64,000 nt of DNA from Winogradskyella litoriviva (GTDB lineage: Bacteria; Bacteroidota; Bacteroidia; Flavobacteriales; Flavobacteriaceae): positions 310,001 through 374,000 of the forward strand of contig NZ_JABRWQ010000002.1 in NCBI RefSeq assembly GCF_013249065.1, given 5' to 3'. Position 1 is the first letter of the stretch. Each line of letters starts with the position of its first letter. Shown piece by piece: positions 26,253-32,998 of this stretch. Both the position numbers and the translations under genes were made by a program. The notes beneath the pieces are model-generated. The model saw only the letters and a list, made by a program, of their open reading frames with translations, was not told where the DNA came from and made no database searches.

Positions 26253-27346
26253 TATAAATCCAGTTGAATACGGTTAGCAGCTTCTTTCTTTTTATCATCA
26301 ATTACTTTGGCATAAATCTGTGTAGTTCTCAATTCCTTATGACCCAACAACTTTGAAACTGTATAAATATCTGTTCCTAAAGTTAATTGTAAAGTTGCAT
26401 AGGTATGACGCGCACAATGGAACGTGATATTTTTTGTTATTCCTGCTTTAAGCATCCATTGTTGCAACTTTAAATTTGACCAAGCACTATAATGTAAACC
26501 TTGAAAAACTTTTTCTTCAGGTTTACCTTTATCTCCTAACAGTTCTGCCGCTTGGTCTGAAATAGGTAAAGTTTCAACTCCTTTTGTTTTCTTTTGTCTG
26601 AAACGAATATAATAGCCCATTTCTTTAGAATGTTGAATTTCTGACCAAATCAGTTTTTCAATATCTGACCAACGTAAACCGGTAAGCGCAGAAAATATAA
26701 AAGCACTTTTTAAAAGTGGTAACTCACATTCTGTGTTAACTGCTATTTGTAATTCATCCAAAGTTAAAAACTCTCGTTGAGGTTCACCTTGTTTAAAATA
26801 CTCAACACCATTTGCTGGGTTTATTCTTAAAATACCATCTTTAACAGCTTGTTTTAATGCTGCATTAAATTTTCCATAATAGGAATATTTAGAGTTTTGA
26901 GATAATTTTTTACCTGCTCTTGCCATAGCATCCTTATCTAAATACTCTTTAAACCGTTCTACAAAATCCTTATCAATATCTTGAAAACTTACGTCTGTTG
27001 GACAAAAAGTTTTTAGATGTTTTAACATACTGTTCCAATTACCATAGTTACCAGAGCTTGTATTCTTTTTCTCTGCTAATGCTGTTACATAAGTAATAAA
27101 ACTCCCTTTTAATTTCTCAATATCTTGGAATCCATAAATACCGTTTTGAATTTCAATCTGTCGTTGAGCGCAAATAGTTTCCGCTAATTGTTTGGTTTTC
27201 TTGTTAACCTCTCTTTCGGTTTTAGTTTTAGGGTTAGGTGTAAGGTATAAACGCAAATATTCGGTTTTACGTTTGCCTTTATGATAGTAATCTAAATACA
27301 AACTTATTTTGTCATTCTTCTTGCGTTGTCTTAATGTTACTTTCAT
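26252..27346 (-). CDS. Tyrosine-family site-specific integrase
   Basis: 364-residue phage-type integrase. The N-terminal arm-binding domain (about 1-75) has the Bacteroidota pattern KVTLRQRKKNDKISLYLDYY. A SAM-like core-binding domain spans about 80-180. The catalytic residues are all visible: Arg225 (TGLRWSDIE), Lys near 253, His310 and Arg313 (HCARH), His336 (LLGHKEL) and Tyr345 (TQIYAKV). It should integrate the element at the mnmE 3' end 580 bp upstream. It starts 6 bp after the Zn-finger/HTH gene, whose product may be its regulator or directionality factor. Confidence 0.95.
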   Translation of the reverse strand: MKVTLRQRKKNDKISLYLDYYHKGKRKTEYLRLYLTPNPKTKTEREVNKKTKQLAETICAQRQIEIQNGIYGFQDIEKLKGSFITYVTALAEKKNTSSGNYGNWNSMLKHLKTFCPTDVSFQDIDKDFVERFKEYLDKDAMARAGKKLSQNSKYSYYGKFNAALKQAVKDGILRINPANGVEYFKQGEPQREFLTLDELQIAVNTECELPLLKSAFIFSALTGLRWSDIEKLIWSEIQHSKEMGYYIRFRQKKTKGVETLPISDQAAELLGDKGKPEEKVFQGLHYSAWSNLKLQQWMLKAGITKNITFHCARHTYATLQLTLGTDIYTVSKLLGHKELRTTQIYAKVIDDKKKEAANRIQLDL

Positions 27347-27352
27347 AGGATG

Positions 27353-27718
27353 CTAATTAAAAAGGTTTTCTATTTGCCATCTGGCTACAATACGTTTTCT
27401 TCCGAAAGGAACAGCTTTTAAACGTCCTTGTTGAATCATTCTTTGAATGGTCCATCTACTAACACCAATTAATTGAGAAGCCTCTGTAACGCTTAAAAAA
27501 TCTTTATTGTTTACAGCATTTGTATTTTGAACCTCAATCACTTCATTCTTTTGCTTCATATCTGCATTAAGAGTTGATTGAATTTTTTCTTTACGCTTTC
27601 TGGCCTTATAGGCTTTTTTAGCGCAAGAATTACCACAGTATTTAGTTACTGTTGTACGTGCTGTAAAAGCATTTCCGCAATGCTTACAAGTTTTCGGGAT
27701 GTATAAATTACTGCTCAT
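27353..27718 (-). CDS. Zinc-finger plus HTH protein at the element end
   Basis: About 121 residues from ATG 27718. The N-terminus has a four-Cys zinc ribbon (CKHCGNAF and KYCGNSC) followed by a basic helix (KKAYKARKRKEK). The C-terminal 50 residues are an HTH_17/excisionase fold (SVTEASQLIGVSRWTIQRMI, wing PFGRKRIVAR). Open frame continues upstream to 27859, but that part runs through a block of phased direct repeats and encodes no sensible domain, so the start at 27718 is chosen. It probably controls the integrase, 6 bp downstream, or binds the repeats beside its own gene. Confidence 0.82.
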   Translation of the reverse strand: MSSNLYIPKTCKHCGNAFTARTTVTKYCGNSCAKKAYKARKRKEKIQSTLNADMKQKNEVIEVQNTNAVNNKDFLSVTEASQLIGVSRWTIQRMIQQGRLKAVPFGRKRIVARWQIENLFN

Positions 27719-27720
27719 AA

Positions 27721-27767
27721 ATGGTGCTTTATGTAGCGTAATGGTGCAACGTGGTGCGTTATGGTGC
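27721..27767. repeat. Helically phased direct repeats ATGGTGC
   Basis: ATGGTGC occurs at 27721, 27741 and 27761, exactly 20 bp apart. GTGGTGC at 27751 fills one 10-bp half step. Whole-turn phasing puts all copies on one face of the helix, as expected for arm-type integrase sites or a multimeric repressor. The block lies directly before the Zn-finger/HTH start codon. Confidence 0.7.
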
Positions 27768-27794
27768 ATCATTTCGCCTTTATTTTTGCCAACA

Positions 27795-27828
27795 GATTTG
27801 GGCAACAAATCCGTATGTTGGGCAACAT
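27795..27828. repeat. Two hairpins sharing a 20-bp-phased TTGGGCAACA repeat
   Basis: TTGGGCAACA occurs at 27798-27807 and 27818-27827, 20 bp apart. Each copy lies in its own inverted repeat: GATTTG/CAAATC (27795-27811) and ATGTTG/CAACAT (27815-27828). It sits between the ATGGTGC block and the promoter element at 27837, so it would be at the start of the leader. It may be an operator, or the structural part of the attachment region. Confidence 0.6.
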
Positions 27829-27836
27829 ATATGAAA

Positions 27837-27844
27837 CAAATATA
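27837..27844 (-). promoter_or_regulatory. -7 element for the HTH-integrase transcript
   Basis: The minus strand reads TATATTTG, a perfect TAnnTTTG. A TTTG lies upstream at a longer than usual distance (23 bp). This predicts a leader of about 110 nt containing the phased repeats. Confidence 0.4.
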
Positions 27845-27925
27845 GTTAAAAAAGGGCAATTAGGCAACAAAAAAGAATATGTAAACCATTGAAAAACAAG
27901 TAAAAACCAATAAAAAGAAGCTTAA

Positions 27926-27943
27926 TTACTTCCCAATACAGAA
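27926..27943. other. Attachment site in the 3' end of mnmE
   Basis: The minus strand reads TTCTGTATTGGGAAGTAA, the last 18 bp of mnmE encoding the C-terminal FCIGK region plus stop. From memory this equals the direct repeat flanking Salmonella genomic island 1 at trmE (mnmE). An integrase module begins right beside it. The site is conserved because MnmE needs its C-terminal Cys-Ile-Gly-Lys, which lets unrelated integrases use the same target. Confidence 0.65.
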
Positions 27944-29311
27944 ATTAGCAAAAATATTTCCTAATAAATCATCATTAGTAATTTCTCCTGTAATTTCTCC
28001 AAAGTGATACAAAGCTTGCCTAATATCAATAGCCAACAAATCACCCGATAATCCTGTTTCTAAACCATGTTGTACTTTTTGGATTTCTTCAAATGCCTTT
28101 AATAAAGCATCATAATGACGAGAATTTGTAATTATAGTTTCATTATTACGCAAGGCTCCTGTATTGATAAGGTTCAGCAATGAATTAGTTAATTGCTCTA
28201 CACCAAAACCTGTTTTAGCAGATAACAGCAGTACGCCTGCAATTGTTGTATTGATTTCAGCTAATTGTATATCTGTTAATGCATCTATTTTATTTGCTAT
28301 TACCAATAATGGCTTTTGAGGATGCTTATTTCTAATTTTAGCAATCTCAATTCTTACAGCTTCGAGATTATTAATGCTTTGCTTAGCATCAAATAAATAA
28401 ATTACAACTTGAGATTGCTCTATCTTTTCAAAGGTCTTTTTAATACCTATGCTTTCTACAACATCTTTGGTTTCTCGTATTCCGGCAGTATCAATAAATC
28501 GAAAACCGATACCTCCTATGGAGATTTCGTCCTCAATAGTATCTCTAGTGGTTCCGGCAATTTCAGAAACAATAGCTCTATCTTCATTTAACAACGCATT
28601 AAGTAATGTAGATTTCCCAACATTAGGCTCACCAACAATGGCAACAGGAATTCCGTTTTTTATCACATTACCTACCGCAAACGAATCTATTAAACGCTTT
28701 AATACAAAAGTGATACGTTCTATCAGTTGCTTAAATTGTGTTCTGTCAGCAAATTCAACGTCTTCTTCTGCAAAGTCTAATTCTAGCTCAATTAACGAGG
28801 CAAAATTCAACAATTCTTCACGAAGCTTTGCTATCTCTGAAGAAAAACCGCCACGCATTTGTTGCATAGCTATTTGATGCGATGCTTCATTATCACTAGA
28901 TATTAAATCTGCAACCGCTTCTGCCTGACTTAAATCTAACTTCCCATTTAAAAAAGCGCGCAAGGTAAATTCTCCTGCTGTTGCCATTCTGCAACCTTGC
29001 CGTAAAAACAACTGTATTATTTCTTGTTGAATATAAGAAGAGCCATGGCAAGATATTTCTATTACATTCTCTCCAGTATAAGAATTTGGGTCTTTAAATA
29101 CGGATACTAAAACCTCATCTATAGTTCTATTATTCTCTATAATATGACCTAAATGTATGGTATGCGTTGGTTGCTTTGTTAGGTCTTTATTAGTAACAGA
29201 CTTAAAACATTTTGACGCAATTGTTATGGCATCTTTGCCAGACAATCGTATAACGGCAATGGCACCACTTCCAGATGGTGTTGCTAAGGCAACAATAGTA
29301 TCGTTATGCAT
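27926..29311 (-). CDS. mnmE: tRNA modification GTPase MnmE
   Basis: 461-residue GTPase that, with MnmG, adds the (carboxymethyl)aminomethyl group at U34 of certain tRNAs. The N-terminal folate-binding domain (MHNDTIVALATPSGSGAIAVI) is followed by helical parts flanking a G domain with GEPNVGKST, DTAG and NKID. The C-terminus carries the catalytic Cys in the CIGK signature, immediately before the stop. Full length and intact. The 3' end is the presumed insertion point of the neighbouring element, so the final codons are either original or restored by the element. A TAnnTTTG promoter element lies 18 bp upstream of the ATG. Confidence 0.98.
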   Translation of the reverse strand: MHNDTIVALATPSGSGAIAVIRLSGKDAITIASKCFKSVTNKDLTKQPTHTIHLGHIIENNRTIDEVLVSVFKDPNSYTGENVIEISCHGSSYIQQEIIQLFLRQGCRMATAGEFTLRAFLNGKLDLSQAEAVADLISSDNEASHQIAMQQMRGGFSSEIAKLREELLNFASLIELELDFAEEDVEFADRTQFKQLIERITFVLKRLIDSFAVGNVIKNGIPVAIVGEPNVGKSTLLNALLNEDRAIVSEIAGTTRDTIEDEISIGGIGFRFIDTAGIRETKDVVESIGIKKTFEKIEQSQVVIYLFDAKQSINNLEAVRIEIAKIRNKHPQKPLLVIANKIDALTDIQLAEINTTIAGVLLLSAKTGFGVEQLTNSLLNLINTGALRNNETIITNSRHYDALLKAFEEIQKVQHGLETGLSGDLLAIDIRQALYHFGEITGEITNDDLLGNIFANFCIGK

Positions 29312-29328
29312 TTTACAATTATTTGCTA

Positions 29329-29336
29329 CAAAAGTA
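29329..29336 (-). promoter_or_regulatory. -7 promoter element of mnmE
   Basis: The minus strand reads TACTTTTG, a TAnnTTTG match. TTGG lies 18 bp further upstream as a weak -33. The predicted leader is about 12 nt. Confidence 0.45.
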
Positions 29337-29364
29337 TTGTAAAATATATGATTGCCAAGAGGTA

Positions 29365-29414
29365 AATGCTTCCTATTTTAGGATTTTACGAGCTTGTTAA
29401 AAACAGGAAGCATT
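29365..29414. repeat. 10-bp inverted repeat between mnmE and the 602-aa gene
   Basis: AATGCTTCCT (29365-29374) and AGGAAGCATT (29405-29414) pair perfectly over a 30-nt loop. The A-run lies on the wrong side for an intrinsic terminator in either direction. It could end the upstream transcript by another route or bind a protein at the mnmE promoter. Confidence 0.5.
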
Positions 29415-29423
29415 AAAAAAAAA

Positions 29424-31232
29424 TTAAACTTTTACATATTCAGGAATAATCACAGCATCTAATTCAGTTTTGTAATACTGAAATTCTTTGTATATGTTTT
29501 TATAATCCTCTGTAGTAAACGACATAAACAAGTCTTGATAATAGGCAATACCATTAAAAAGATTGCTCTTAAAAGCATTCCATTTTTTTACTTGTTTTAA
29601 TGTAAGCTCATCAGACATGGTTTGTATTTCATTCTTCAAATAATCAACATACATTTTTAATTCCTTTACAAACATATTTGGACGATTATAAGAAGGCAAT
29701 ACTGAACTCGTTCCGTTAATGTGCTTTATCATTTCAAAAAGCGATACTTCTTTGTCAAAATAAGCCAAATTAGGACCAGGACATATTACAACGCCTTGCT
29801 CCTGCCCTTTTATGTCAATATCATTTTCTAAATACGATGCATTTGCTAAACCAACGCAAAGACAAGCTTTCTCAGTTATTTTAGCTTTTGCATTATTATA
29901 AATCTTAGAAGTTAAAGAGTCTTTTTTTTCTTCTAATTCTTGCAACTTAATATCTTGGTATTTTTTAGAAGCCGTACAAATACCTTCTGCTCCAAAAGCT
30001 TTACTCAAAGCTAAAAGTCTTTTAGGACAAGAACTACCTGCTTTATTATTGTCTATACGTTGTTGTTTATAATACGCATTTGTGGTTCCCTTAATGGTAT
30101 TAAATGGCACACCTAATGGGGAAATACCACTGAGATATAAATCTTTTTCTTTAGCTTTTGCTAACAAATTTCTTGTTTCTTGGTCTACCGAAGTGGCTTC
30201 AGGCACCAATAAAAATGGTGTTCCCCAACCAACAGAATCTACTTTGTAATTTTCTAACAAAAAGGCTTGTTCTTCTGAGGTACCAACACCGCCTTGTACT
30301 GTAATTTTTAATTCTAATGGTTCGGAAGGAACTTCTAATTCTTTTAATTCTAAACCTTTTTTTAAAACATGGTGCGTATCTTGTATTAGTTCATTTTTCT
30401 TGGTTTTAAATTCTTCTAAAATCGGACCTAATAAAAAACCTTCTGTCGCAAATGCATGTCCGCCACAATTTAAACCAGACTCTATTCTATATTCTGATAC
30501 CCAAAGTCCTTTTTTCGCTAAAAACTTTCCTTGAATTATGGCTGATCGGTAATCACTTACTTTTAAAATTATTTTCTTTTTTAATTGACCATTTTCATCG
30601 GGAAAGAAGTCTTTAAATTTTTCAAAATAACTATATAATCTCGGATTCATACCAGCAGACAGTACCACAGAAGAACTTAAATTACTATTTGCAAATCCTC
30701 TAAGTGAAGCATGTGCATCATTAAACTCCGTTGGCAATTGTTCCGATTTATTAAAATTATCTTTATCCACTTTAGTCATTATGTTAACATCTATTTCACC
30801 AGGTTTTAAATGGGATTCTAAATAATGTTTTACACTGTCTTTAAGTGCTGCACCTTCTTGCATTAAATGAGAAAGTCCTGCTTTAAAATCTGAACTATTT
30901 GGTAAGGTTGCCATAAAATGCTCTAAAGCCACTTTACTTTCTGTTAATTCAGTTTTAAATTTTGTGAATTTATCCTTTACTACCGTATCTACTAAATTTA
31001 AATACGATGTAATACGCTCAGCACGATAATCGTGTGCTTTTTTTGAAATTTCTTTATACGGTAAGTCGAATTTTTTACTGTAAAACGCATTCATTTTTTC
31101 AACTAACTCATCATCAATAATAGAAATTACGGACGAAATACCATATTGAGCTACTCTAATCGGACTGTCTATCGTATAAGCTAATCCCATCACAGGAATA
31201 TGGAATTTATGTAGTGGTTTTGATGTAGCCAT
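29424..31232 (-). CDS. Conserved protein with nitronate-monooxygenase-like features
   Basis: About 602 residues from ATG 31232. I cannot name a family with certainty. The opening (HIPVMGLAYTIDSPIRVAQY, then SSVISIIDD) and a later GGVGTSEEQAFLLE...GWGTPFLLVPEATS resemble the FMN-binding TIM barrel of nitronate monooxygenase-type enzymes, with the GG(I/V)GT phosphate-binding part. The middle and C-terminal regions are unlike them and contain clustered Cys (SSCPKR, ACLCVG, VICPGP). There is no signal peptide, so it should be cytoplasmic. Start 31232 is preferred over 31256 because it follows an A/G-rich leader and begins at MATSKPLHKF. It stands alone between mnmE and the rhomboid gene. Confidence 0.75.
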   Translation of the reverse strand: MATSKPLHKFHIPVMGLAYTIDSPIRVAQYGISSVISIIDDELVEKMNAFYSKKFDLPYKEISKKAHDYRAERITSYLNLVDTVVKDKFTKFKTELTESKVALEHFMATLPNSSDFKAGLSHLMQEGAALKDSVKHYLESHLKPGEIDVNIMTKVDKDNFNKSEQLPTEFNDAHASLRGFANSNLSSSVVLSAGMNPRLYSYFEKFKDFFPDENGQLKKKIILKVSDYRSAIIQGKFLAKKGLWVSEYRIESGLNCGGHAFATEGFLLGPILEEFKTKKNELIQDTHHVLKKGLELKELEVPSEPLELKITVQGGVGTSEEQAFLLENYKVDSVGWGTPFLLVPEATSVDQETRNLLAKAKEKDLYLSGISPLGVPFNTIKGTTNAYYKQQRIDNNKAGSSCPKRLLALSKAFGAEGICTASKKYQDIKLQELEEKKDSLTSKIYNNAKAKITEKACLCVGLANASYLENDIDIKGQEQGVVICPGPNLAYFDKEVSLFEMIKHINGTSSVLPSYNRPNMFVKELKMYVDYLKNEIQTMSDELTLKQVKKWNAFKSNLFNGIAYYQDLFMSFTTEDYKNIYKEFQYYKTELDAVIIPEYVKV

Positions 31233-31335
31233 CTTTTCTTTTTTAGAATTAATCAAGCTACAAAGATGACTTTAGAAAATCCGTAAAAACATGACAAATA
31301 TCATAACTTATTATCTTTAAATAAATTAAATGATG

Positions 31336-31995
31336 CTATTTCAACTTTCCTGTTTTATGTAGTACAAATAAAATAATTATAGGTATAGCTAATAAACCTA
31401 TATAGCCCAAATTAGTTTGAAACAAACTTGGATATAAAATCAAAGTAATAACATAACCACCAATAGCACCTCCAAAGTGCGCATCATGGCCAATATTACC
31501 AATACTATTTTTCATGCCATAAATAGAGTACAATAAATAACCAATACCAAATATATAACCAGGAATTGGGATAGGAATAAAGAACATATATAGGCTCATT
31601 CCTGGTTCTAATAATATGGCTGCATACAAAATACCTGTAACGGCACCACTTGCACCAATTGCACTGTACCAATATTCGTCTTTATGAAAATATAAGGATA
31701 GTAAATTACCAAAAATTAAACTTCCAAAATAAATGATTAAAAAGTGAATAGAACCCAACTTTGCCACCACAAAATCCGCGAAGAAATAAAGCGTAAACAT
31801 ATTAAAAAACAAATGTTGCATATCAGCATGCAAAAACCCAGAACTTAACATTCTAATTTGCTCGCCTCGCCTTACACTGCCTACATTAAATTTAAATTTC
31901 TCAAAAAAGCCACGATCATCAAATCCCTTAAAAGATATAATGCCGTTTGCTGCAATAATAACCATGGTAACTATACTAATACCTAAATTGTCCAT
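31336..31995 (-). CDS. Rhomboid-family intramembrane serine protease
   Basis: 219 residues, six membrane helices. The catalytic pair is Ser116 in GASG and His173 in AHFGG, both on hydrophobic helices. The HxxxN-type motif at the second helix (HADMQHLFFNMF) is also present. It cleaves single-pass membrane proteins within the bilayer. Substrates are unknown. It is transcribed divergently from the acyltransferase gene from a shared palindromic promoter region. The protein is complete and of normal length for the bacterial six-helix form. Confidence 0.95.
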   Translation of the reverse strand: MDNLGISIVTMVIIAANGIISFKGFDDRGFFEKFKFNVGSVRRGEQIRMLSSGFLHADMQHLFFNMFTLYFFADFVVAKLGSIHFLIIYFGSLIFGNLLSLYFHKDEYWYSAIGASGAVTGILYAAILLEPGMSLYMFFIPIPIPGYIFGIGYLLYSIYGMKNSIGNIGHDAHFGGAIGGYVITLILYPSLFQTNLGYIGLLAIPIIILFVLHKTGKLK

Positions 31996-32014
31996 AAACT
32001 CTATTCTTATAAAT

Positions 32015-32044
32015 CAAATATATATATTTGTGCTTAATTGCAAA
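32015..32044 (-). promoter_or_regulatory. Rhomboid gene promoter (TTTG-N18-TATATTTG)
   Basis: On the minus strand, TTTG (32044-32041) is separated by 18 bp from TATATTTG (32022-32015), close to the Bacteroidota consensus. The start codon is 20 bp downstream. The -7 box forms one half of the palindrome CAAATATATATATTTG at 32015-32030. Confidence 0.65.
32023..32030 (+). promoter_or_regulatory. -7 element of the acyltransferase gene
   Basis: TATATTTG on the plus strand, the other half of the palindrome shared with the rhomboid promoter. No good TTTG lies at the usual upstream distance. The ATG at 32054 is 23 bp downstream. Confidence 0.4.
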
Positions 32045-32053
32045 CATACTTTA

Positions 32054-32944
32054 ATGCAACTTATTGCTTATATTTTAGTTTATCCTATTCTTTGGTTAAT
32101 TTCAATCTTACCATTTAGATTACTTTATGGATTTTCTGATATTATTTACTTTTTTATATACCGAATTATTGGATATAGAAAAGCTACAGTAAAAGAAAAT
32201 TTAAGATTGGTTTTTCCTGATAAGCCTGAAAAAGAAATTTCTGAAATCACCAGAAAATTCTATCATCATTTTTGCGATATGATGGTTGAAGCCATCAAAT
32301 CCTTAACCATTACAGAAGCGCAGATGAAAAAACGTTTTAAATTTACTAATGTAGATTTAATTAACGATTTAGAAAAAAAGCAACGCAGTATTATTTTAAT
32401 GTGCGCGCATTATGGCAGTTGGGAATGGATTTTTATTCTTCAAAAACACGTAAAACATAAAGGTTACGCTGTTTACAAACGCTTAGCCAACAAGCATTTT
32501 GATAAATTAGTAAAACGTATTAGAGCAAAATATAATTCGCATCTTATTACCACTAAAGAAACGTTTGGCATCTTGCTAGACAGTAAGAAAAAGGGTGAAT
32601 TAACCATTAACGGTTTTGTGTCGGACCAATCACCAAAAGCACGTAAAGCTTTTCATTGGAATGAATTTATGGGAATAAAAGTGCCTATGTACACTGGCGC
32701 TGAAATGCTTGCCAAAAGACTAGATATGGCAGTTGTATTTTTTAGTGTAAAACGAATAAAACGTGGGTATTACGAAACTACTTTTACAACCATAACAGAA
32801 CACCCAAAAGACTTCAAAGATTACGAGATTACGGATTTATTTTTTAAACTTGTTGAAGAACAAATTAAGGAAGCACCTCAATATTATCTTTGGACGCATA
32901 AACGCTGGAAACATAGAGATAAAGTTCCTACCGAATTCCTTTAA
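32054..32944 (+). CDS. LpxL/HtrB-like lysophospholipid acyltransferase
   Basis: 296 residues from ATG 32054. An N-terminal membrane anchor (LIAYILVYPILWLISILPF) is followed by the lipid A acyltransferase fold with the catalytic HYGSWE (H-x4-E), the DQSPK segment and a C-terminal YLWTHKRWK, all typical of the LpxL/LpxM family. It probably adds a secondary acyl chain to lipid A at the inner membrane. Open frame extends upstream to 31940, but that would cross the divergent rhomboid start and its promoter, so the later ATG is used. Confidence 0.93.
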   Translation: MQLIAYILVYPILWLISILPFRLLYGFSDIIYFFIYRIIGYRKATVKENLRLVFPDKPEKEISEITRKFYHHFCDMMVEAIKSLTITEAQMKKRFKFTNVDLINDLEKKQRSIILMCAHYGSWEWIFILQKHVKHKGYAVYKRLANKHFDKLVKRIRAKYNSHLITTKETFGILLDSKKKGELTINGFVSDQSPKARKAFHWNEFMGIKVPMYTGAEMLAKRLDMAVVFFSVKRIKRGYYETTFTTITEHPKDFKDYEITDLFFKLVEEQIKEAPQYYLWTHKRWKHRDKVPTEFL

Positions 32945-32998
32945 AGCAAAGCATTTATAAAATTAACAAAAGAAAATACTTTTAATTACTAATATCTA

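Larger units (their letters stand above)
16153..27943. mobile_element. Integrated element beside the mnmE 3' end (left end uncertain)
   Basis: The right boundary is the 3' end of mnmE: the integrase module starts within 210 bp of it and faces away from it. The element holds a Zn-finger/HTH protein, a tyrosine recombinase, two excisionase-like HTH proteins and two replication-like proteins, then a five-gene defence operon. There is no relaxase, coupling protein or type IV secretion gene between 16153 and 27943, so it would be an integrative or mobilisable island rather than a complete ICE. I could not find a convincing second copy of the mnmE end sequence. The left end may be near 16.2 kb, or the metal cluster may be further cargo, with the end beyond position 1. 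Confidence 0.6.

Noticed and set aside
27719..27830. CRISPR-like array
   Set aside because: The repeats are only 7-10 bp with 3-13 bp between them and there are no cas genes. The spacing fits protein-DNA phasing instead.
27719..27859. Longer N-terminus of the Zn-finger/HTH protein
   Set aside because: The extra codons run through the repeat block and hairpins and encode no sensible domain. ATG 27718 begins just before the Cys ribbon.
29365..29414. Intrinsic terminator
   Set aside because: The T-run needed after the hairpin is missing in both directions.
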